Assembly: GCA_002104905.1 (NCBI GenBank)
Contig: MCFE01000574.1
Location: 1-56,767 of the forward strand
Reading direction: 5' to 3'
DNA length: 56,767 bases
From: Basidiobolus meristosporus CBS 931.73
Lineage: Eukaryota; Basidiobolomycota; Basidiobolomycetes; Basidiobolales; Basidiobolaceae
Shown here: piece after piece, positions 44,382-52,876 of the stretch
How positions within the stretch are numbered: the stretch's first letter is position 1
How the letters are laid out: the number at the start of each line of letters is the position of its first letter
Notes under the pieces: model-generated
What the model saw: only the letters and a program-made list of their open reading frames with translations
The model's database searches: none
Told to the model about the DNA's origin: nothing
Made by a program: the position numbers and the translations under genes

Positions 44382-46097
44382 CTAAATGTTCATACTGACC
44401 AGTCCTAATTTTGACCTAAGATATTCAAAGCTGTCCCTAGCTAATGGTTTGGTAAATATGTCTGCAGTCATTTCATCAGTAGGACAGTCAACTAATTTAA
44501 GTAAGTTATTCACTAAAGCTTCACATATGAAATGATGTCTAATACCTATGTGCTTAGTTCTGGCATGAAAAGTTGGATTTCTACCTAATTGTACACATGC
44601 TACATTATCTTGAAATAGAGTAATAGGCGTTTTTTGACATAAGCCTAAGTCTTGAAAAAGCTTCTTTAGCCTCATGGCTTCTTTTGTAGCCTCACAGGCT
44701 GCCATATACTCTGCTTCTGTGGTGGAAAGAGCTATGGTAGGTTGTTTTCTAGAATTCCATGAAATTGCTCCTTTACAGTAAAGAAAGGTGTATTGTGTGG
44801 TGGATCTTCTGTCTTCTAAACTTTGTCCCCAAATAGCATCAGTATATCCCACAAGATCCTGTTTGGAATCCTTATAGGTGTACCTTAAGGAGATATCAGC
44901 AGTTCCTTTTAGGTATCTAAATATCTGCTTAACTGTTGCAATATGATCAGATCCATAGATCTGATTATGCTGACTGACAACTCCCACTGAATGCAAGATA
45001 TCTGGACGTGTTCTGAGCATGATACACATCAGACTGCTGGCCATGGATTGATAAGGAAAGTCTGGGCTTTTAGATGGCACCAAGCTCTCCTGAATTAGGT
45101 TACGTTTTGACCAAGTTGTGGTTTGTCTCTGTTGAGGTAGCTGCCGGTTTACAGTCTTCCATTTTGTACTTCTTTAGTATATCTCAAATATACTTGGACT
45201 GGCTTAAGGTGATAGTCTGGGTACTTCTTTCTATGGAGAACTCTATATTTAAGTAGTAACTGAGTTTGCCTAGATTGGACATCTTGAACTCCTTGGATTG
45301 GCTGGTTTTAGTTTCTTCCAATGTTCATAGGTTATTGGCGGCTAAAATAAGATCATCCACATATAGAGCTAATAAAACTGGATTTGCTCTATCTGGCTTA
45401 TAGTATATACTGTAGTCATCATTACTCCTTTTGAAGCTCAAAGATTCCAAATAAGAATCTATTTTGCAATTCCAGGCTCTTGGTGATTGATTGAGTCCAT
45501 ATAGAGATTATTTAAGCTTGCAGACCAAATGGGGGTTATTTTGCTCAACAAACCCATCAGGCTGGTCCATATACACATCCTCATCAGGTTTTCCATTCAA
45601 AAATGCAGCTTTTACATCCATTTGATGTATAAAAAACTTATATTTGGCTATAATAGCCAATATTAATCTGTTGGGATTAAACTTGGCTAACAGTGCAAAG
45701 GTTTCAGTTTAGGCAAGTCCGTTTGTTTCGGAGTATCCTTTGGCTACTAGTCTTTCTTTGTATCTTTCAGTTGTACCATCAGCCTTGTATTTTGTCTTAA
45801 AGAACCATCTGCATCCAATTGATTTTTGGTTGATTTGTAATTTGACTAAGCCCTAAGTTTGATTTTCTATTGGGGCCTTATATTCCTCAGTCATTGCAGA
45901 TCTCCAAAACTTTGTCTGAGGGCTATTTAGGGCCTCTTTCACAGTCTGAGGCTCACCAATATGGACTGAATAGGCATAGACTAAGTTTGTATCCTCATTG
46001 ATATAGTAATTAGGGCTATTTCTTGTCCAATTTGATCTCCGGGCATTTGATATTGAAATGATTACTTCTGGGATATTCCTGGGCACTGATTCTGGCT
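44382..46097 (-). pseudogene. Copia element 2 pol: RT and RNase H
   Basis: Minus-strand order: TQPESVPRNIPEV linker (46097), EALNSPQTKFWRSAMTEEY, RT with YVDD (encoded at ~45352-45363), then RNase H with TTEAEYMAACEATKEAM and C-terminus LVSMNI at 44382. RNase H and the end of RT are open over 45083-44382; the RT core has frameshifts and a Trp-to-stop change. Translation through 46122 would give a chimera with LINE sequence (MVTVSP joined to ITQPESV), a junction artefact. Confidence 0.83.
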
Positions 46098-46512
46098 GGG
46101 TTATGGGGGAGACAGTAACCAACAGGTGAAATCTTTATTTCAGTTGAAACAAAGAAGCCAGCACTACTGTTGTAGCTTTGATACAAGAGTGTGTAGCTGA
46201 GGGGAATTTGTAGGTAAGTTAATAAGAAGTGATGATAGTTCTTCAGTGCTCAAGACACTGTTCAGTGGGAAGGGGGTAGCAAGAGAGATAAGAATAACTT
46301 GTGCACAACATTAATGAGGGGAATGTGATAAGGATTGATATTCATCATAAAGGGAGTGTGCTGCTGCAGATATTGCTGCCAAAGGTCTGTCAAGTACTTC
46401 AGGTAGACCAGCTTGGGTTTTTCTGACTGCAGAATATAATGAGCAAACTTCTTGACTTCAGGATCTCCCAGTATAGCTCTCCAGCAGGAGCCAGGTGTAG
46501 TGTGGTGTGTTC
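46098..46512 (-). mobile_element. LINE copy b: 5'-truncated 3' end
   Basis: Starts GGGTTATGGGGGAGACAGTAACC, runs through the ORF2 C-terminal region and stops at GTGTGTTC (corresponding to ~47130 in copy e), followed at once by a TTAGGG-type tract. About 410 bp of the LINE 3' end. Confidence 0.87.
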
Positions 46513-46534
46513 TTAGGGTTAGGGGTTAGGGGGG
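46513..46534 (+). repeat. Short telomere-like tract between LINE copies b and c
   Basis: Plus strand reads TTAGGG, TTAGGGG, TTAGGGG and then GG of the next LINE end. It is not present at the equivalent internal LINE position (where CTCTTCCAGG follows), so it is junction sequence. The orientation is the G-rich strand pointing right. Confidence 0.85.
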
Positions 46535-46690
46535 AGACAGTCACCAACAGGTGAAATCTTTATTTCAGCTGAAACAAAGAAGCCAGCGCTACTGTTGTAG
46601 CTTTCATACAAGAGTGTGTAGCTGAGGGGAATTTGTAGATAAGTTAATAAGAAGTGATGATAGTTCTTCAGTGCTCAAGACACTGTTCAG
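46529..46690 (-). mobile_element. LINE copy c: 5'-truncated 3' end
   Basis: GGGGGGAGACAGTCACC through CAAGACACTGTTCAG, about 160 bp, then interrupted by TTAGGGGGGAGACAG where copy d begins. Intact copies read CTGTTCAGTGGGAAGG or CTGTTGAGTGGGAAGG at this point. Confidence 0.87.
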
Positions 46691-46714
46691 TTAGGGGGGA
46701 GACAGTCACCAACA
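46691..46714 (-). mobile_element. LINE copy d: only the last ~20 bp of the element
   Basis: TTAGGGGGGAGACAGTCACC then AACAG, followed directly by GGTTAGGGGGGAGACAG of copy e. It consists of just the terminal nucleotides of the LINE between two telomere-like motifs. Confidence 0.8.
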
Positions 46715-46716
46715 GG

Positions 46717-48030
46717 GTTAGGGGGGAGACAGTCACCAACTGGTGAAATCTTTATTTCAGTTGAAACAAAGAAGCCAGTGCTACTGTTGTAGCTTTGATA
46801 CAAGAGTGTGTAGCTGAGGGGAATTTGCAGGTAAGTTAATAAGAAGTGATGATAGTTCTTCAGTGCTCAAGACACTGTTGAGTGGGAAGGGGGGTAGCAA
46901 GAGAGGTAAGAATGACTTGTGAACAACATTAATGAGGGGAATGTGATAAGGATTGATATTCATCATAAAGGGAGTGTGCTGCTGCAGATATTGCTGCCAA
47001 AGGTCTGTCAAGTACTTCAGGTAGGCCAGCTTGGGTTTTTCTGACTGCAAAATAAATTCAGCAAACTTCTTGACTTCAGGATCTCCAAGTATAGTTCTCC
47101 AGCAGGAGCCAGGTGTTGTGTGGTGTGTTCTCTTCCAGGCCTTAATCAGTGGGTTGGTGCAGTTGTGAAGTCTGAGGTATAATCTGGTTCTAAGGTAGAG
47201 AAGTCTGATCTTATAGGGCATAAACCCAAAAGCACCAAGAATAGCATGTCTGTAGGGGCATTCAGGCAAATGAGGCACCAAGGAGGTAATGCACCATACT
47301 GCAAACTTGTCAAGCTTAGTGCAGTCTCTAGAAGTAAGAGAGAGAAGTGGTAAGCCAAATTCCAGGACAGGGAAGACAAACTGCTTGAGTAGAAGGAGGC
47401 AGCTGGGAGCTGAAGTTGTAGGAGGAGTAACAGCCAGTAGCTGGTGGAGTGCCTGTCTTGCCAGGATAATTCTCTTCTTCAGGTGTGCTCCAGAGTCTAG
47501 TCCAGTAGGAAGGAAAGGAAAGCCAAGATATGTAGCAGAAACCTGAGCAGGTAGAGTGAAGTTCTTCAAGTTGATGGGAGAGCCCAAAGATACTGTCTTT
47601 GCAATGGAAAGCTGGAGATTGTTCTTCTGCAGATACTGGTGGATGGTCTGGGAGTCTTGTTGCACATTGGAGGAGGATATTCTGATGTCATCAGCAAAGA
47701 GAGTAACCAGGCAGTCAGCTGAGAGTCTTGGGAAATCATTCAGGAAGATGGCAAACAGTATAGGACCAAGCACAGAGCCTTGAACCACTCCATTAGGAAC
47801 TGAGAACACAGCTGATTGCTCACTTGGGTGCAGAATTCTTGCTTGTTGATCCAGAAACAAAGACCTGACAAGGAGGGTGAGAGAGGTACTGGAGAAGCAT
47901 TGCAACTTGGACCAAAGCAGATTTCTGTCAACTGAATCAAAGGCCTTAGTAATATCAAACAGAACAGAGGGATACTTGCACTGGAGAGAGTGATCTTGGC
48001 TAAGTATGACTGCATATTCCAAGGAGAGGC
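46717..48030 (-). mobile_element. LINE copy e: 3' 1.3 kb with open RT frame, cut by gypsy LTR
   Basis: 3' end GGTTAGGGGGGAGACAG at 46717. A 3' UTR of only ~60 bp contains AATAAA on the minus strand, then the ORF2 stop at 46781. It is the best preserved LINE segment. The gypsy 5' LTR starts at 48031 inside the RT region, and the LINE 5' part does not reappear to the right of the gypsy element. Confidence 0.88.
46781..48030 (-). CDS. LINE ORF2 C-terminal part: reverse transcriptase and tail (5' part missing)
   Basis: About 416 codons open. Motifs in order: FDITKAFDSVDR (RT motif A), NGVVQGSVLGPILF (motif B), LVTLFADDIRIS (motif C with FADD), then thumb and a C-terminal domain ending LHTLVSKLQQ. 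No endonuclease or RT fingers remain. The Met at 48046 comes from gypsy LTR sequence and is not the native start; native LINE coding starts at about SLSLEYAVILSQDHS. The absence of frameshifts, unlike the LINE at the right edge, suggests a recent copy. It cannot make a working enzyme as it stands. Confidence 0.85.
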
Positions 48031-48708
48031 TGTTGTGCATCAACATTTAAAACTTAGCCAATTTTACTCCGTTTGAAAATCTAGTACCCTAACTGATTTT
48101 CCCTAACCCAAACATAACAAATCCCAGTTACAGTTTATTTTATCCCACCTCAGAATCTATTTTTAGCTATCACACCTGGTCTATTTTCAAATGGTCATTA
48201 CGGTATCAACCTATCTGCCAAGCCTTCCCAGGTGATTAGTCATCTGAGAACTATCCAACCACGGTGCAGTTGCCAAGACATCAGTTGATTGATGATGAAA
48301 TTTTCATTTATCTTATGCACCTATGAACACCCAAATTTATCTCAATCAATCCAGTCTCTTGGCGCTTACTAAGTCAACTTGATCAGAAAAGTATAAATAA
48401 AGTTTACTGAACCTTTTGGTTTAGTGTGTGTCTCAACAAAATTAAGATTCTGTCTCAGCAAAAATAAGAATCCAACAATTCCGTTCTAGTTTCTATCCAA
48501 GCCTAGTATATCTAGTACTCCAAAGAACACCAAGCATAGCCTGCCTAGCAAACAAATATCATTGCCTTTATAGCCAACCCAGCTATATCCAAGACCAATA
48601 TTAGATCAGAATCTTTCTGCTAATATTTCCACCACTCTCTGACAATTCTAAGATTCTGCACTTAATTGTCCCTTTGGTTCAGTTAAACCATTCAAGAGTT
48701 TTAATACA
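48031..48708 (+). repeat. Gypsy 5' LTR (element 2)
   Basis: 678 bp, same length as the block A 5' LTR and homologous throughout, with the TATAAATAAAG motif at ~48391. Confidence 0.88.
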
Positions 48709-48767
48709 CTTTCTCTTGGATACAACATTTTTTTTGTTGAATTCCATTACATTCAGCCAATTAGAAG

Positions 48768-51220
48768 ATGTCCTCAGCAGCAAGCAATCCAAACCTTTCC
48801 ATGTTGGAAGAGGCCAGAAGAAATCAGGAAGAACTTACTGAACAGCTTGAAAACATCATGCTTGAAAGAAATACCATGATGCTTGAGCACTCAAAGCTTG
48901 CCAAAACAAGATCTGATAATCACTGTAGAGATGAACTCCTTGAAGTTATATCCGGTTACTAAGATGAAATTGGAATAATTAAGGAAGCACTGGAGAATAT
49001 TGCCATAGTAATTGACAGCATTGAAAATCCGCCAAGCCTTGCTCTGCATCAGCCACCAAGAAGTCATGCCTTTGAGTCCTCCAGATCTACATCTCCTTCT
49101 AGACCTGCCCCGGTGGTTGTCCCAAGATCCTTGCCTGCTTATGCTGAAGGCACCAATGCCATCAAGAATCCAACTGAGTTTTTTTACAAGTTTAGTCACG
49201 TCTTAGCTGCACACCAGCTAGACCCTGACACCAACTGGGCTAGACTCCTGCCTCTCTGTCTCACAATGCAAGATGATGACTGGGTTGAAGTGAACATTCC
49301 TTCCAATAGTACGTGGAAAATTGCCCAAAACCTCTTTTGCAGCCATTTTGAAGATCCTCTCAAGAAAGCACATCTGAACTGCGACTTATGGAAAACTAAA
49401 ATGCAAAAAGGTGAATCTGTGCAACACTTCTGTGATAGATTCCAAAGACAAATGAGATTAGCCGGAGTTAGTGATGATAATCCATTGCTTACTGCTCATT
49501 TTCTTTCAAACTTTTCACACCAGCTACAGAGCAATATTGCTATTGTCAAAGCATGTAACCCTGCACGTACCTATGACCAGATCTCAGAGATATGTACACT
49601 GGCAATCACCTTGACTGCAGCTGTTAGCCAGACTTCAGGCAACTCAACCCAATATCCCACAACAGCCGGAAAAGAGACCAGTCATGTGACCAAGAAGCAA
49701 TCAACCGCTACCAAGCACTGTGAGCTTCATGGAAAATGCTATCATACTACCAGTGAATGCAAAGGCATCACCAAGCAGTCAAACAAGTCAGGAAACACCG
49801 CAGAAAAGCAGCAAAACACCAAAACTGATAATCCATATGCTGATGACAAGTGCTTTAAATGTGGAAATATGGGACATAGATCACCTGCCTGTCCTGAGAA
49901 GAACTCCACACCATCAGCCAAAATTACCCAGATCCTTGATGATCATTCAGCCAATGATACAACAAGGTATGAAGAAGCATATAAAGAACTTACAGTTCAA
50001 GATTATCACAACCTCTTTGAGTTTCCGGCTAAAATTGCAACTGTTCAAGAAAAGAAGCAACCAATCACCCAGCTCAAAGCCATAGAAGTGCCACTCACCC
50101 TCAATGGCCAATCATATGTAGCACTACTGGATACTGGATCATCCAACTCTATTGTATCACCCAATGTAGTCAGAGAACTCAATTTGGAGATAGAAAAACG
50201 TCCAGGAAAAATCATTCTTGCAGCTAAGGATCTCTCAGCCCCAAGAATTGGCATTACCAACCCAATCAACATACATTGTGGCTCAGTAACCATAATCCAT
50301 CAGATGGAAGTGATTGACATACCAGATGGACCTCAGGTAGTCATTGGTCTGGACACCTTCAGCAAACTTGGCTTTCACATAGGCGGACTACCAGTTTCCT
50401 ATCCAGGAATCACTAAATCTCAGCCACTCATAATGGATCAAATCCCAGAGATTATCTCATCCCAACCAGAAGAAGAAGAGTTAACCCCAACTTTTCAAGA
50501 ATATTCTCAATCAGTCAAATTGGATATTCAGCCGGCCATAGAGAGAAATCAGGCCATTCCAAGGAACAGCTTCTGCACCATCCCAGAATCCATTGTTACA
50601 CTAGAGACCCCACCTGGTGAGTCAACATGGAGGAGGCAATACCCAATTCCGCATTCATGTCAACACTTAGTTGATGAGATAGTCCAAAAATGGGCTGACA
50701 ATGGAATTATCACTCAAGCCCCTGTCAACACAACATTCAACAGCCCTTTGACGCTTGCACCAAAGAAAGATGCTGATGGAAATCTAACCTTGAAGAGACC
50801 CTTTTTGGACCCCAGACCTCTGAACAAGCTTCTCCAAGATGACAAGTTTCCAATTCCAAGAATCCAAGATATCTTTTCCGCACTATCAGGAGCAAAAGTA
50901 TTCTCCAAGTTGGACTTGAAGGATGCATATCACCGATTCCAGATCCATCCTGATCACCAGCATAAGACTGCCTTAACTTGGAATAATATGCAATGGATGT
51001 TTCAGGGAGCTCCCTTTGGCCTAAAGACACTTACCAGCAAGTTTCAGAGAGTCATGACTATAATACTCAAGAATGCACCATACGCATTGGTATTTGTTGA
51101 TGATGTCATCATATTTTCCACTAACTGAGATGATCATGCAGCCCATGTCACTGATGTAATCAACAGACTGACAACTGCTGGACTGATTCTCAATGCTGAA
51201 AAGTGCAGTTTTGCCCCCTC
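48768..51220 (+). pseudogene. Gypsy element 2 gag-protease-RT, two in-frame stops
   Basis: One reading frame from MSSAASNPNLSMLEEARRNQ at 48768, broken only by TAA at 48960-48962 (CAA in the block A copy) and by TGA at 51126-51128 right after the RT core; a frameshift follows near 51220. The 671-codon open stretch 49113-51128 holds capsid-like gag, CCHC (CFKCGNMGHRSPAC, ~49850-49893), protease LLDTGSSNSIV (~50130), and RT (KLDLKDAYHRFQIHPDHQ, GAPFGLK, FVDDVIIFS at ~51095-51118). Gag and pol are fused in one frame, common in chromoviruses. The two stops could be recent single-base changes. Confidence 0.88.
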
Positions 51221-51229
51221 AAAATCAAT

Positions 51230-52575
51230 CTACTTGGATTTATAGTCACACCAGCTGGCCACCAAGTTAGATCCTTTCAAACTGGTCAATATCCCAGAAT
51301 GGCCAAAACCCACTAGCGCCAAGCAACTTCAACATTATCTTGGAGTATTCAACTATTTCAGGGAACACATACCACTCATGTCCTCATTGAGTGCCCCTTT
51401 AGATGCATTACGCCATAGCCCTGATCTCACCTCAGCCTGGAACAAGACTCATGACCAAGCCTTTGAGTCACTCTGCCAACTGCTTCCACAAGCACCCACC
51501 TTATCCTACCCAGACTTTACTAAGCCCTTTGTTGTTGCTACGGATGCATCTAATGTTGGGTTAGGGGCAGTCCTCTATCAAGATGAAGACCAAAATCCGC
51601 CTCACTGGCTCTCTTTCCAAGCCAGGTCCCTACAACCTGCTGAGAGAAACTACTCTGCTACCAAGAAGGAGCTACTTGCCATAGTCTTTGCCTTGAAGAA
51701 GTTTCATCAGTATCTATGGGGTAATCCTTTTACCTTGTACACTGACCACCAAGCCCTTGTCTATATCCACACTCAGAAGACTCTGACTCCAATGCTTACC
51801 AACTGGCTTGATACTCTACTTGATTATGAATATACAGTTATTCATCGCCCAGGAATTCTCAACATCCTTCCTGACCACCTGTCAAGACTTTTTCCAACTT
51901 CACCTTGGGAGGGACATGTGATTACTGATGTAATCAGTAAACTCTCTACAACTTCCAAAATAATTCCTCAACTGGATTCAGCAACTTGGAAAATCCCACC
52001 TGAAGAACAAAGGAAAACATTGATACAGAGGAGTCATTTACTTGGCCACTTTGGAGCTGACACACTTATGAAGAAGCTACACTCTGATGGATATCACTGG
52101 CCAAATATCAAAGTTGACTGCTTAGAATTTGTCAAGTCGTGCAGAGAATGTCAACTTTATAATATCAGCCGCCATGGATTTCATCCTTTGAGCCCCATCC
52201 ATGCAAGCCTTCCTATGGATCATATTGCAATTGATCTAGCTGGACCTTTCACCACTAGTGATGATGGTAATCACTACCTCTTTGTCATTGTGGATGTCTG
52301 CACACGTTTTGTCTACCTCAAAGCTATTCCAGACAAGTATGCTGCCACTATTGCACAAGAACTATTCAAGCTCTTCTGCCTTTTTGGATTCCCTAAGGTC
52401 ATTCAATTGGATAATGGAACAGAATTTGTGAATCACGTGATCAAAGCCTTTGCAGAATAGCGCCATTGATCACCGTCTGATCACTCCATATCATCCAAAG
52501 CTATGGACTGCTGAAGACATGTTCAGACTCAGTGAACATCATCAGAATCTATCAAAGGTATCAAGAGAATTGGAC
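51230..52575 (+). pseudogene. Gypsy element 2 RNase H and integrase (3' truncated)
   Basis: Open from 51378 to 52460: RNase H (VVATDASNVGLGAVLYQDE, TKKELLAIVFALKKFHQYLW), integrase HHCC (HFGADTLMKKL ... CRECQ), and core motifs HIAIDLAGPF and VIQLDNGTEF. The frame is lost at 52458-52460 (CAGAATAGCG) and continues in another frame as SAIDHRLITPYHP, with further single-base losses before truncation. The same CAGAATAGCG string is in the block A copy. Confidence 0.83.
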
Positions 52576-52626
52576 AAGTACATCGACTGTACAATAGACT
52601 GTTCTGTGGATAGTGCCAATAGTGCT

Positions 52627-52784
52627 AGGGGGAGACAGTCACCAACAGTGAAATCTTTATTTCAATTGAAACAAAGAGCAGCGCTACTGTTGTAGCTTTG
52701 ATACAAGAGTGTGTAGCTGAGGAATTTGTAGTAGTTAATAAGAAGTGATGATAGTTTCAGTGCTCAAGACACTGTTCAGTGGGA
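52627..52784 (-). mobile_element. LINE copy f: 5'-truncated 3' end with many small deletions
   Basis: Starts TAGGGGGAGACAGTCACC (52626) and follows LINE copies a-e to CACTGTTCAGTGGGA (~52784). Compared with them it lacks many single or double bases (for example CAACAGTGAAATC for CAACAGGTGAAATC, AAAGAGCAGC for AAAGAAGCCAGC, GAGGAATTT for GAGGGGAATTT). Confidence 0.82.
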
Positions 52785-52876
52785 GGGGTAGGGGGAGGGA
52801 AAGTCACCAAGTTGGTGAAATCTTTATTTGAGTTAAGAACTAATCTAAGTACAAATAAAGAAGCCAATTAAGAGGT

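Larger units (their letters stand above)
44021..46097 (-). mobile_element. Copia element 2: 3' LTR and 3' half of pol, right side truncated
   Basis: LTR 44021-44370 is followed (in plus coordinates) by a reversed purine tract CTCCCACTC and by copia pol read on the minus strand. No 5' LTR, gag, protease or integrase: the element breaks off at ~46097 in the region between integrase and RT, exactly where GGGTTATGGGGG and the next LINE 3' end start. Confidence 0.87.
48031..52626 (+). mobile_element. Gypsy/chromovirus element 2: 5' LTR to integrase, right end lost
   Basis: 5' LTR 48031-48708 (TGTTGTGCATC...TTTTAATACA), then gag-PR-RT-RH-IN in the same order as the block A copy. It breaks off inside the integrase at ~52575. 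There is no chromodomain, polypurine tract or 3' LTR. Bases ~52577-52626 are filler I cannot place. The next LINE 3' end starts at 52627. Confidence 0.88.

Noticed and set aside
45853-48046. Start codons at 46122 and 48046 as native starts
   Set aside because: Both lie in the neighbouring element (LINE b and the gypsy LTR) and produce junction chimeras.
8829-51128. Repeat-induced point mutation as the cause of TE decay
   Set aside because: Several stops are C-to-T or G-to-A type (TGG to TGA, CAA to TAA), but others are not (AAA to TAA near 11090) and many lesions are indels. A RIP dinucleotide index against a consensus would be needed.
52775-52799. GGGGTAGGGGG between LINE copies f and g as clear telomere repeat
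   Set aside because: LINE-internal sequence here is GTGGGAAGGGGGGTAGC, so most of this string can be copy f itself; the junction is kept but not counted as a telomere tract.
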